Source: Xenoacremonium recifei (Eukaryota; Ascomycota; Sordariomycetes; Hypocreales; Nectriaceae). From it: DNA of 64,000 bases. Positions within the stretch are counted from its first letter, which is position 1, and the number at the start of each line of letters is the position of its first letter. The DNA lies in contig WOFQ01000035.1 in assembly GCA_012184525.1 (NCBI GenBank), forward strand, positions 62,001-126,000. The letters run 5' to 3'. Position numbers and translations under genes: made by a program. Of the stretch, positions 44,084-53,771 are shown piece by piece. The notes beneath the pieces are model-generated. The model had not been told where the DNA came from. It ran no database searches and saw only the letters and a list, made by a program, of their open reading frames with translations.

Positions 44084-47000
44084 ATGCCGTCCAGACCTCG
44101 AACCCGCAGCAAAGCGCCCGACCTGAACATCAACACCTCCCTTGCATCCGCCGGAGCGTCAGCCTCATCAACTCTATCGTTCGCCAATTCCAATTCCAGG
44201 TCCAAGACACGGGCCTCGTCTAATCACCTTCCCGCAGCGCCTAGGCCGGATAGTCGGGCGCTTAGAGCCTCGTCCAGCTTCTCGTCAGCGCCTGTGCCTC
44301 CTCGAGCAAGCCGCCAGCACCACCACCACCCGCCACATGAGTCGTTCTTAGACAACCCGACTCCCGTCGAGGTCGACATGGCCGATCTGCCGCCGCTCTC
44401 GTCGTCGCCTGCCGGGCCTGCTGTGTCCCAGCGAAACTCCCAGCGCGACTCCCACGACCTCTCGCTGTCGCCGCGCAACGTCACCCGCGACTCGCTCGTC
44501 GCCAACATGCTCCTGAGCCTCGACCAGTTTTCCATGGGACAGCTGGGCGACAAGTTCGGAGCCTCCTCGCACGTGCACTCGTTCGATCCCGAGCCCTCGT
44601 TTGCCGCCTCGCCCGAGCCGCCAGCCTCGACCTCAGCCTCAGCAGCCCGCACCTGGACCAATTCCTCCTCGGTAAACGGTGCCCGCGGCGTCAACGGCCA
44701 CCAGTACTCCTATAGCTCCGACCTCGAGGGCGCCGGCGACGACTCCAGCCGTCTGTCCAGCCAGCACTCACGTGGCCGCCGCAGTAACAGCAGCTCCAAC
44801 TTCCAGTCCAGCTTCACGCGCCTCGGCAGCGTCCGCGAGGGTCGCCAACACCAATCGGGAGGCTCGTCCTCTCGCATGCACTCGCGTGGCGGAAAGGGCA
44901 GCAAGAGCAGCAGCGCCGCCAGCGTGGACGCCGGATACGCACAGGTCCTCGGTTCACAGCGCTGGGCTCGCGGCTTTGGACGTTCTGCCAGCTTTGACTA
45001 CGGGCCGCAGTCCCAATCGCAGCAGTCACATTCACAGCAGGCTCCGCCGCCCGTGGCCCAATTGCAGCAGACCGTTCCCGAGTCTCCATTCCGCGTCGAG
45101 TTCTCCAGCAACTTTCTTGCCGACGAGTACGACGCTGCCCCGACTCCGACGGTGCCTGGAGGCCCTCGCCGAGACGCCTCGAACCCAACCTCTATGCCTC
45201 CCGTGGCCGCCATCCCGCCCCCTCCGCCCGAACCCGTCAATCAGCCAACCCTGGAGCGCAAACGAAGCACCAGCCGATCCCTCAAGAGCTCTGCCGGCCG
45301 CAAACCTGCAAACACTCGCGACGTAGCTCCCGTCATGCCTCCCCTGGATCTCGACTCGGCCCCTGCGCCGCATGTTGGGTATGAGAAGACCAAGGAGGCC
45401 GTGCACGGCGTCTCAGCTACTGGAAACGTGACTACTGCACCCAAGGAGCGGCAGGGCTTCTTCAGGAGAGTGTTTGGGTCGTCAAGAAACAGTTCAAACA
45501 ACAATCACCACGATCCTACCCCCTCCACCGATCATCTTGATCGTTCGGGAAGCAACAGGATGCCGGCAAACGGATCCACGCCTCCATCGAGAGATACCTC
45601 CTCGTCACACTCCCACCATCCTACTCTGCAAAAGAAGCCCTCTTCTTTCTTCCGCCGACGAAAGAAGTCTGTCAACGAAGATCCGCCACCACTACCCGCC
45701 CAGTTTCCAGCGCCTCCCGTGCCCCGCGTCGCTCCCGTGGCCCCAATCAATGTTCCCGTCGATATAGAGAGAGTGATACCCAAGCCCCAGCCGAGCCCTG
45801 TGAGCAGCCTACGCAAGGTTATGAATCCATACTTGCGGAGCAATCAAGGCGCTCCGGGCACGCCTGGAGGACAGGGCCCGTCACCACTCACTGACATGTC
45901 CCCTGCCCTGACGGATGACACCCCGGATAGAGGCGAGTACAAGAGAGACTTCTCGCCAGACTACGAACCGAGCCCGAATGCTCGTATCCGTGCCGTCCGC
46001 TCCGATTCCGATGATGAAATGCCCCGGAGAAACGAGAGCCCCTCGCGACGCGGTCCTGAGCGACCTACCAAGGCAATCGAGACGCGAAACAATTCTTTCC
46101 TGAATCTCGACGGCGGCAGCGATAACGAGGATGGCCCTACTAGCCCATCTATGAGGAAATCCAGACCCGCCAATGGTGATACTTCTCGGAAGGATTCGAC
46201 ACGAGCAAGCAGGGGCACCAACGACGATACCCTGAGAGCCAAGAAGTCGTTCCGTCGCTTCGAGCAAACGGATTCGGAAGAAGACAGGAATCTGGCCCTT
46301 CCAATCGAGGGTGCCCGAGCCACGAGCCCAGCTGCGTCTGTATCTACGGGAACCGACTACAAGTCTGCGCTCAGTGCTCCTCCAAGCGTCCGAATCGAAA
46401 GTACACACGAAGTTAGCCCCAAGGTGCTGGGCACATTCGAATCCATGAAGTCCAAACCCCTGGACGAGCCCGAGTTTGTCATTGGCGAGCCGACCGAAGA
46501 CGATCGATCCAAGGCCCAGAAAATCTACGACGGTAACGAGGACTTTATCCAGAAGGACAAGGCGGCGGCCTGGATGGGCGAGGAAGGCCCTGTGCGGCAA
46601 CGGACTCTCCAGGCCTATATGGATCTCTATGACTTCACGAATCAGAGCGTCGTCTCTGCTTTGCGACAAATCTGCAGTCGATTGGTGTTGCGAGCTGAGA
46701 CTCAGCAGGTTGACCGAATCCTAGTCGCCTTTTCCAAGCGATGGTGTGACTGCAACCCGAATCATGGCTTCAAAGCGACGGGTAAGCATGAGCAGTGCAT
46801 AGTTGATAATCAAGTAAAGCTAACGGGACCAGATGTCATTCACACCATTTGCTATTCCATTATGCTGCTCAACACCGATCTTCATATGGCTGATATCGAG
46901 TCTAAGATGACACGCAGCCAGTTCATCAAGAACACCATGACCACGATTGTTCAAGCAGTATCCGAATCAGCTCCCGAAGCTTTTGACCGGCCCAGCATCC

Positions 47001-48835
47001 TGCCGGACAAGAATCCTCTTCTAGGAGCCGAGACCCAGAGAACCTCGGGCGAGCACGACCGTCGATCGTTTAGGAATTCGTTCCGGCCGCCTCCCCGAGC
47101 TGACTCTGGCACGTTACCCAACGAGGCCGATGATGACTGCGGTCCCTTAGTCAAGTCTCGTTTCTACGGTAGCAAGAAAGCCTGGGAGGAGCAAATAGAG
47201 GTTGTCCTCAAAGGCATCTACAACTCGATCCGAGACGAACGGCTACCTCTCTTTGGCGCTGAACAAGAGAAGAACCTCAACCTCGGTACCTCGCAGAGCG
47301 GCTTATCTGTCATGGGGATGTTGAAGAGGAGTCCTAGTGTTCTCAGCAAGGCCCCTTCAGAAAGCCAGCTATCTATGCGAGGTCGGATCGCCGAGAATGG
47401 CCGTAACAACACCAGCCGATGGGCATCCAAAAGCCGATCCCGACCTGGATTGGGCCGCACTGGATTCTCGTCCAGTCGTACGAGTTTCGACGATGGCAAC
47501 TCGCTCTGGAGTCCTACCCTGTCCTCGGCGACTTGGAGCCGCTACTCGTTGGGTCGGACTCAGACGTCCATGTCCCAGGATTCCTTTGGCTCGGCGATGC
47601 CTCGAGGCGATTATCAGCAGTCGATCGGGTTTGCCAACGCCCTCAGCCAGGCTATCATTCGGGACGAGGATGCGTATGGACATGAAACCGGCGCTCCGTC
47701 GATTCTCAGCGCCGATATTCCGGCGACGCAACTTTTGGAGGACGAGTCACTCGAGTTGGCTGGTCCTCCGTGGGTGAAGGAGGGTATTGTCATCCACAAG
47801 CACCATCTTGACGGTGTTGAGAAGAAGGCCAAGGACAGGCACTGGTCGGAGGTCTTTGCGGTCATTCAGAAGGGACAGATGAGCCTGTTCTCCTTCAACT
47901 CGAGCAAGTCGATGCGCCAGAAGAGCCGCACACGAAATGCTGGGCCTCATGCACCCGTTGGAGGCGGCAACTGGCAAGATAATGCCACGACTGTCGGCAC
48001 CTTTAGTCTTCGACAGACATTGGCCTCCGCTCTGCCGCCACCGGGATACTCTCGCTCAAGACCTCACGTCTGGGCTCTTAGCTTGCCTAACGGCGCTGTT
48101 CACTTGTTCCAGGTCGGCTCCCCCGAGATCATCAAGGAATATGTAACGACCATCAACTACTGGAGCGCCCGCCTCAGCACCCATCCCCTGATCGGCGGCA
48201 TCAGCAACATCGAGTACGGCTGGAGCGATTCTATCGTCAACAACGCGCTCGTCATGGCCATCAACGAAACTGCCGCCACGCCCTCCATCACCACCGGCAA
48301 GACCTCTCGCCCCGGCAGCAGCGCCGCCCCTGGCCGCCGTTCCAGCGTCAACAGCGGGAGCTTCCGCGGCTCGTCATTCGACCACGTCGCCGGCGCCTTC
48401 ACCAACGCCACCTCGCGCGGCAAACTCCCCGGTGACCGCGTGCACATTGCCGAATGGGGTCCGCCCACGCAGTCCATGCGGCCCAGCAATGCTTCAGAGG
48501 CTGAGCAGCTTGACGCGTTGGACGCTTACGTCAAGGGCATCGAGACGGAGCTGTCGGCGCATAACCAGCTTCGCTCGCCCATGTTGCTCGCCTTCTCCCC
48601 TCGCGGGAGCAACTCCGCTAAAGCCATGGCTAACTGGGAGCGCAAGAGCGCCTACTTGCTCCGCGAGATCGTCAAGTTCCGCACCTATGTCGACGCTCTG
48701 CAGCAGGCCGAGGCGCGCAAGGCTGAGATTTACGCCGAACGCGACCTGGCGCACCGTGCCGCGCGTGGCGAGCTGAGCGATGGTGAGATGGAGGTTAGCG
48801 GTGAGGATGAGGGTGATGTGACGCTCCGGCCATGA
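44084..48835 (+). CDS. Sec7-PH Arf guanine-nucleotide exchange factor
   Basis: There are two exons, 44084-46781 and 46833-48835. The 51-bp intron (GTAAGC donor, CTAAC branch site, CCAG acceptor) is a multiple of three without a stop. Removing it restores GFKATDVIHTICYSIMLLNTD, the Sec7 core. The product has 1566 residues. Residues 1-800 are disordered, rich in Ser, Pro, Arg and His. The Sec7 domain spans ~800-985, with the glutamic-finger block AAWMGEE (Glu833) and LLNTDLHMADIESKM. A PH domain follows (~1210-1345, starting VKEGIVIHKH), then an acidic-tailed helical C-terminus. It should exchange nucleotide on Arf-type GTPases at Golgi or plasma membranes. The layout fits the SYT1/YEL1-type fungal exchange factors better than Sec7p or Gea. 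Confidence 0.93.
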   Translation: MPSRPRTRSKAPDLNINTSLASAGASASSTLSFANSNSRSKTRASSNHLPAAPRPDSRALRASSSFSSAPVPPRASRQHHHHPPHESFLDNPTPVEVDMADLPPLSSSPAGPAVSQRNSQRDSHDLSLSPRNVTRDSLVANMLLSLDQFSMGQLGDKFGASSHVHSFDPEPSFAASPEPPASTSASAARTWTNSSSVNGARGVNGHQYSYSSDLEGAGDDSSRLSSQHSRGRRSNSSSNFQSSFTRLGSVREGRQHQSGGSSSRMHSRGGKGSKSSSAASVDAGYAQVLGSQRWARGFGRSASFDYGPQSQSQQSHSQQAPPPVAQLQQTVPESPFRVEFSSNFLADEYDAAPTPTVPGGPRRDASNPTSMPPVAAIPPPPPEPVNQPTLERKRSTSRSLKSSAGRKPANTRDVAPVMPPLDLDSAPAPHVGYEKTKEAVHGVSATGNVTTAPKERQGFFRRVFGSSRNSSNNNHHDPTPSTDHLDRSGSNRMPANGSTPPSRDTSSSHSHHPTLQKKPSSFFRRRKKSVNEDPPPLPAQFPAPPVPRVAPVAPINVPVDIERVIPKPQPSPVSSLRKVMNPYLRSNQGAPGTPGGQGPSPLTDMSPALTDDTPDRGEYKRDFSPDYEPSPNARIRAVRSDSDDEMPRRNESPSRRGPERPTKAIETRNNSFLNLDGGSDNEDGPTSPSMRKSRPANGDTSRKDSTRASRGTNDDTLRAKKSFRRFEQTDSEEDRNLALPIEGARATSPAASVSTGTDYKSALSAPPSVRIESTHEVSPKVLGTFESMKSKPLDEPEFVIGEPTEDDRSKAQKIYDGNEDFIQKDKAAAWMGEEGPVRQRTLQAYMDLYDFTNQSVVSALRQICSRLVLRAETQQVDRILVAFSKRWCDCNPNHGFKATGKHEQCIVDNQVKLTGPDVIHTICYSIMLLNTDLHMADIESKMTRSQFIKNTMTTIVQAVSESAPEAFDRPSILPDKNPLLGAETQRTSGEHDRRSFRNSFRPPPRADSGTLPNEADDDCGPLVKSRFYGSKKAWEEQIEVVLKGIYNSIRDERLPLFGAEQEKNLNLGTSQSGLSVMGMLKRSPSVLSKAPSESQLSMRGRIAENGRNNTSRWASKSRSRPGLGRTGFSSSRTSFDDGNSLWSPTLSSATWSRYSLGRTQTSMSQDSFGSAMPRGDYQQSIGFANALSQAIIRDEDAYGHETGAPSILSADIPATQLLEDESLELAGPPWVKEGIVIHKHHLDGVEKKAKDRHWSEVFAVIQKGQMSLFSFNSSKSMRQKSRTRNAGPHAPVGGGNWQDNATTVGTFSLRQTLASALPPPGYSRSRPHVWALSLPNGAVHLFQVGSPEIIKEYVTTINYWSARLSTHPLIGGISNIEYGWSDSIVNNALVMAINETAATPSITTGKTSRPGSSAAPGRRSSVNSGSFRGSSFDHVAGAFTNATSRGKLPGDRVHIAEWGPPTQSMRPSNASEAEQLDALDAYVKGIETELSAHNQLRSPMLLAFSPRGSNSAKAMANWERKSAYLLREIVKFRTYVDALQQAEARKAEIYAERDLAHRAARGELSDGEMEVSGEDEGDVTLRP

Positions 48836-49388
48836 GGCGCTCTTCACTTGGTACAGGACGGCGTTTTTTTCTCTTCTTATTTCTTTTCGTTTTGGGCCTT
48901 TGTGCCCCTGGTTCTTATACCCTCTCATTTTATTAGTTTTCTTACCTTTCGTGTATCTGGACACGTTTTTGCTTGGGGAATTTAGCTCTTTCTTGTCATG
49001 TATGATAGGTATTTCGAGGAATGGGTAGCGAGGAGCTAGACGGGTGAAAAAATGCAACTTATCTGGCGCGATTTGATACTCTGAGTTATGGTTCGTTGCT
49101 TGTGGTTCATTGCCGCATCGTGGTGACTTAAGTGAGATTCACGTTGGTCATGCTTATGAAAGGAGGTGGTGACTCCTTGTATCAGGTCACTTCATTTGGT
49201 CATTGGATCAAAACAGTAGATACGCAATTAGTCTATGTTTACCAAAGAAATGCTTCGTCTATACTTTGATCTATTCTATCTCGGGAACAACGTCCTCATT
49301 TGATGACTTCTTCATACCAGGTCCCTCCACGTGGGAATTGGATCGAAATAATAGATATGCAACCAGTGTACTCCGTATCTCTACCAAA
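48836..49388. other. convergent intergenic 3' regions
   Basis: This 553-bp interval lies between the Sec7 gene and the F-box/ankyrin gene on the other strand. T-rich tracts follow the Sec7 stop. No gene is seen. Confidence 0.4.
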
Positions 49389-51335
49389 TTACTCCTCTGC
49401 TTGTGCTTGTGCTTGCGCTTCCGCTAGTTCTTGCGCTTCCACTTGCTCTACTCTCAATCGTGCTAGTCTTTGCACTTCTGCGTTAGGAAGAAAGTCCCCC
49501 TGGTATACCCAAAGGGCCGGAGGCCGACCCTCATTGTCCAACGCGTTAGGATCGGCCCCGAGATCCAGGAATATCTGTTCCAGACTCTCCCACCGCTTCA
49601 GGGAATTCTCATCGTTCAACCCGAGCAGATGCAAGAACGTCCTGCCTTCAGGGTCTCTCCAGTGGACATCGACCCCCAGGTTCTTAATGACGAACTTGAT
49701 CGTCCGGAAACGGTCGATATTGCATTCCCTTCTACCCCCGTAGCGGCCTAAGTGTGTGACTCGCTTCCAGGTCAAGAGCCGGGCTATCAGCCGCTCTCGA
49801 TTACCGGTGAACTCGAAGTTCCGGAGCATCCATCGCAACGTGTCGAAGTCCCAGCCATCAGCTTCGAAGTCGAAATGCCTTGCTACAACATCATCCGGGA
49901 GTTTAACGCCGAGCCTTCGGAACGCTTCGAGCTGGTAGTATCGGCGCTCTCGAAAATCCCAATGATCGTCCACCACTCCAACCATATACGCCACAATGTT
50001 TTCGTTATCCGCTCCATGCTGCGCAACAATGCGTCTCAGGGTACGCTTTGCCTTGTAAGTTTCGAGCTGGTTCTTGCGCATCCATGGAGGACGTGGTGGT
50101 CCTCTTACACGAGGAATGAACATAGCAGCGAGAACAGAGCGGGTTGACATCGTGTCCAGGGTCATCGGGTCAGGCGTTGTCTCGTACGGCAGCATTGGGA
50201 TAACGAACCTGATGTTCTGTTTCCACCGTCGATTGAATGCTTGCATTAATGTTTCGACTTGCCAGAGTGTCCTCATCCTAGGAGGAATCTCTGGGTTGGG
50301 GTCGGCGCCCATACTGAGAAGTATGTGTACGGGAGCCGATGTTTTCCTGGATGTATCGCTCACGGCCAAGGTGATCAAAGGCGTATAACCGTCATTATCA
50401 ACGGCGTTTACGTCCGCACCAAGCCTGGTCAGCTGGAGGATGTTTCTGCTTCCGCGGTCGTCATCCATGTGATTACTGGAACATGCCCAATGAAGAGGCG
50501 TGCGCTGCTGCTCGTCACGCACGTCGATGTTCATGCCGTGATGCTCCACGAGGTATCTTATGAATGATGGTCTCCCCCACAAGGCTGCAACATGGAGGGC
50601 TGTGACTCCGGCGCTGTCTATCACACTTAGACTTGCCCCCCTTTGAAGTAAGAACTTTGCCATGACATCGTTGTCGACGTGCCGGATCGCATAGTAAAGA
50701 GGGTTAATATCGTGCTTCTTAGTACAGTTTCTCCAGAAGTCGGGGATCTTAAAAAAGACCGTTTCTGCCAAGGCATTTTCGCTGAATGAATTCCGGTCAT
50801 TGACACTAGCTCCATGTTGAATCAGATACTCGATCATCTCTTGATGGCCATTTACAGTTGCCCTGGTCAAGGGTGTCAATCTATCAAGAAGGAACTCCGG
50901 ATAGTAAGCCTCCCCGTTGATTGGCCAGCAGTGAAGAACCATCTTCAAAAGCCTCATGTGGCCATATTGAGTAGCCCAGGCGATTGGTGACGGTCGAGGG
51001 GGTGGCCTAGCCCAGCTGAGCGCCTTCTCCTCTAAAGTAATACTTGTGTATCCATATTGGGAAAGATTTAACCGCCTGTGAATGCTAAAGGCCTCGGGGG
51101 CCCAGCTCTCCAGGAGCTTGCAAGTCTCAGACAAGGTCTTTATATCTCGCCAGTCGTCAAGGTAGGCGGCCAGGCCCAGGAATATGTCCAACTGACCGAT
51201 GAGGAGGCTGGGACAGGGCTTCTCCAGCTGTGTAGCACTCAGCTCAACAGGGGTTTGGACTGGTCTTGGTTTTGGTTCAGGATACCCCAAACAAGTATGC
51301 AATGTGTCGGTTGATGTGATGATGCGAGGAGCCAT
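49389..51335 (-). CDS. F-box-like/ankyrin repeat protein
   Basis: This is a single exon of 648 residues. After a 40-residue Pro-rich lead, an F-box-like helical block (LDIFLGLAAYL...LSETCKLLESW) is followed by about six recognisable ankyrin units, such as VTALHVAALWGRPSFIRYLVEHHG, RTPLHWACSSNH and GYTPLITLAV. A C-terminal ankyrin-like region near RTFLHLLGLNDEN comes next, then a short Gln/Ala/Glu-rich end. F-box proteins bridge substrates to SCF ubiquitin ligases, and the repeats would select the target. Related proteins are numerous and fast-evolving in filamentous fungi. The gene has the same orientation and broad architecture as the interrupted gene at 53772-55637. A 116-bp tandem repeat lies 228 bp upstream. 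Confidence 0.85.
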   Translation of the reverse strand: MAPRIITSTDTLHTCLGYPEPKPRPVQTPVELSATQLEKPCPSLLIGQLDIFLGLAAYLDDWRDIKTLSETCKLLESWAPEAFSIHRRLNLSQYGYTSITLEEKALSWARPPPRPSPIAWATQYGHMRLLKMVLHCWPINGEAYYPEFLLDRLTPLTRATVNGHQEMIEYLIQHGASVNDRNSFSENALAETVFFKIPDFWRNCTKKHDINPLYYAIRHVDNDVMAKFLLQRGASLSVIDSAGVTALHVAALWGRPSFIRYLVEHHGMNIDVRDEQQRTPLHWACSSNHMDDDRGSRNILQLTRLGADVNAVDNDGYTPLITLAVSDTSRKTSAPVHILLSMGADPNPEIPPRMRTLWQVETLMQAFNRRWKQNIRFVIPMLPYETTPDPMTLDTMSTRSVLAAMFIPRVRGPPRPPWMRKNQLETYKAKRTLRRIVAQHGADNENIVAYMVGVVDDHWDFRERRYYQLEAFRRLGVKLPDDVVARHFDFEADGWDFDTLRWMLRNFEFTGNRERLIARLLTWKRVTHLGRYGGRRECNIDRFRTIKFVIKNLGVDVHWRDPEGRTFLHLLGLNDENSLKRWESLEQIFLDLGADPNALDNEGRPPALWVYQGDFLPNAEVQRLARLRVEQVEAQELAEAQAQAQAEE

Positions 51336-51563
51336 GCCGCTTTATTGGTACTGGTCGTTTTTGGGACGATTCGATGATTGGGCCGGCTGAAGGTCTATTG
51401 CAAACTGATATGGAAAGCCCTCAAAGTCTAGCTGATGATTTTGTTTCGAACTTGAGGTTGCGATATGGATTGCGCCTGGGAAGGGGAGATGGATGCGGCC
51501 ATATTTAAGCAGCTGCCGCACGAGGCAAAAACTTGGCCAAAGGGCTGTCCTTGACGCGAACAC

Positions 51564-51795
51564 CGAGGGACATCGAATCACTCGTCATTGTGCCTAGCTT
51601 CATTGTCAGTTTGCGCGATCGATCCGTGCACACTTATGACCACCTTACTGAAAGCACTGCGCATGTGCTCGAAGGTACCCGAGGAACATCGAATCACTCG
51701 TCATTGTGCCTAGCTTCATTGTCAGTGTGCGCGATCGATCCGTGCACTCTTGTGAACACCTTACTGAAAGAACTGCTCGGAGGTACCTGAGGGAC
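51564..51795. repeat. 116-bp tandem direct repeat, two copies
   Basis: Copy 1 starts at 51564 and copy 2 at 51680. They share long identical stretches (ACATCGAATCACTCGTCATT and CGCGATCGATCCGTGCAC) with a few substitutions and a small length difference at the end. A partial third start (GAGGGACAAG) follows at 51789. The array lies in the upstream region of the F-box/ankyrin gene whose ATG is at 51335. Confidence 0.85.
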
Positions 51796-53771
51796 AAGAA
51801 CAGCGTCAGGCCGACTAAATGAGCACAAAGGGAGTCAAAGAATCGACAGAAACAATGAAACTGCTACGATGTGTCGAAAAGCAGTGGCAAAGCGTTTTAA
51901 TTGTTGTTTGATGATGAGGGGGGAAAGGAAGTTAAGAACAGAGGGAAGGTCAGGCTGGTCAAAACTCGAGTGTCCGATCACGTGCCTTCATGCAAGCTCT
52001 TTGACACGCGTAGGCTTTGACGAGCCAATAATTATCCTGGACACTAATTTTTTTGGTCTTTTCTTTCTCTTCTTTTTGGATCTTTGTCTTCTTTTCGTTC
52101 TATTTGGAGCGCCCGCTGGCTTTTAGCTGTGTGCCCTCGGACTGGTAACATGTCGAGGCCTGGGGAGATCAAGGTCTGAGACAATGAGAACACTTGAGGG
52201 TTCGGTGCACATTATGATGCTGAAGAATATTCAGTTAGTTACATGAACATATTGATTCATTTTTCTCGATTATACTTGCTCCGCTGCCGATTCTCAATTT
52301 ACTGACCCGTGTGCCAGGGTAGTCGTGTCCTCAATGGGAGATCATCCACCAAACCAGGTAAACACTTCACAACGATCGCATTTATCAACGGAGGAAGGAT
52401 TCTTGTATATCTTGGAACTGTTGTCATGTTAATAGTCGACATATTGATTACTTGGCTCATGCAAACAATACTTAACGCTGGTTTCAAGATCTCATGACCT
52501 CGCGATGCAGTCGAATGCCGTACTTCAACTGACCAGGTAAGTATCTTGTACTTATCGCACAAATTTCTAACCATTTATGACTAGAGGCATTGTTGTCTTC
52601 AGTTTCTCGAACCGTAGCTTGAGTCTAGCTGCTTGATAGTGTTCACTTCCATCTCTGCGATCGACGGTCATTATCGACGTCTTCCTTCGACTGGTAAGCC
52701 TTAGAACTCAATCGTCTTTTAGGATATTATAACTTATGCGTTAAGACGTCCCCAGGTAACCTCCAAGTAACCTCTCGTCGATCATTTTAATGGGTATCTG
52801 GCAGATCATATAAGACAATTGCCTGCTTGTCTATCAGCAGAATGAGCGCTTACTCTCTTGATCCTTCAGTCGTCTCCCCTTGATCTTTGTCTTCGCACAC
52901 TCGCACACACTGAGTCATCTGAGATTTCTTTCCCTTGCAGATCGAAAGCTCGAGATCTTGCGAGACTCGAACGCGTCGGTTCGTTGCTGATCACCATTCA
53001 CGATCAAGCCACGCTTCCGTATTCTTTACCCTATTCACCGTTGTGATTCCTCCCGGCAAATATAGGGTAGTGTCATGATGGTAATGAGCAAAAGACGGGC
53101 CTATGATCTTCATAATCAACGGCAACTTCGCGAGTATACGGTGCTTGTCCGGGGTCGATGGAAGTTCAGGTCAGAGCGGGTAGTGGTTGTCTAACTTCGA
53201 GATTCATCGTCCTTTTATAGTACCAGATCTGAAGTCTGGCAGAAGGTCTGAGATCTGGCAAGAGCTCTGAAGTCCTGTTGCTTAAATTAGCATTGGCCGA
53301 AAAAGAACACCGAGGGATTATACTACGGGGGCAGAGTAGAAAAGGGTCGAAGGATCGAGTGAAGAGCGCTAGGGCGTGGCTTGATCATCAACGCGAATCG
53401 TTGCGTCTTGAATCTGAAGTTGCAGTACATCGTTGCGTCTTGAATCTGAAATTGCAGTTACCGATTTAACGACGAGTCTAAATCAATTTTAGGACGCCTG
53501 TATGGAACTTCATCACTTAACACAAGTGATCTTTCCTTTGAGCGACGAGTGTCTGGGGTCATCCCATACTGGAACACGTATCAATGGGAGTAGCATGGCT
53601 TATCACGACATCATGGACAAGGACATTATGAGGAAGCACAAGGTAGTATAATGAATGCCATTGTCTGTCAAAAAAAAAAAAGCAAAATAAAAAAAAAACC
53701 AGGACTCATACACTTCCCCGACCCCAACCCAGACACACACCACAACCACCGCCACCACCACCACCACAGGA
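51796..53771. other. 2-kb interval with splice-like signals and small repeats, no protein gene
   Basis: No supported coding gene is present. On the plus strand there are several strong donor-like sites, including CCAG|GTAAGT at 52537. That site is followed by CTAAC and a TAG acceptor at 52584, a perfect 48-bp fungal intron, and further GGTAAG/CAGGTAA sites lie near 52360, 52694 and 52755. They could belong to a spliced noncoding transcript or a decayed gene. A 32-bp direct repeat (53398-53429 and 53430-53461) and A-rich tracts (53669-53698) also occur. Confidence 0.4.
53398..53461. repeat. 32-bp tandem duplication
   Basis: TCGTTGCGTCTTGAATCTGA begins both units, which start at 53398 and 53430. 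They differ at very few positions. Confidence 0.85.
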
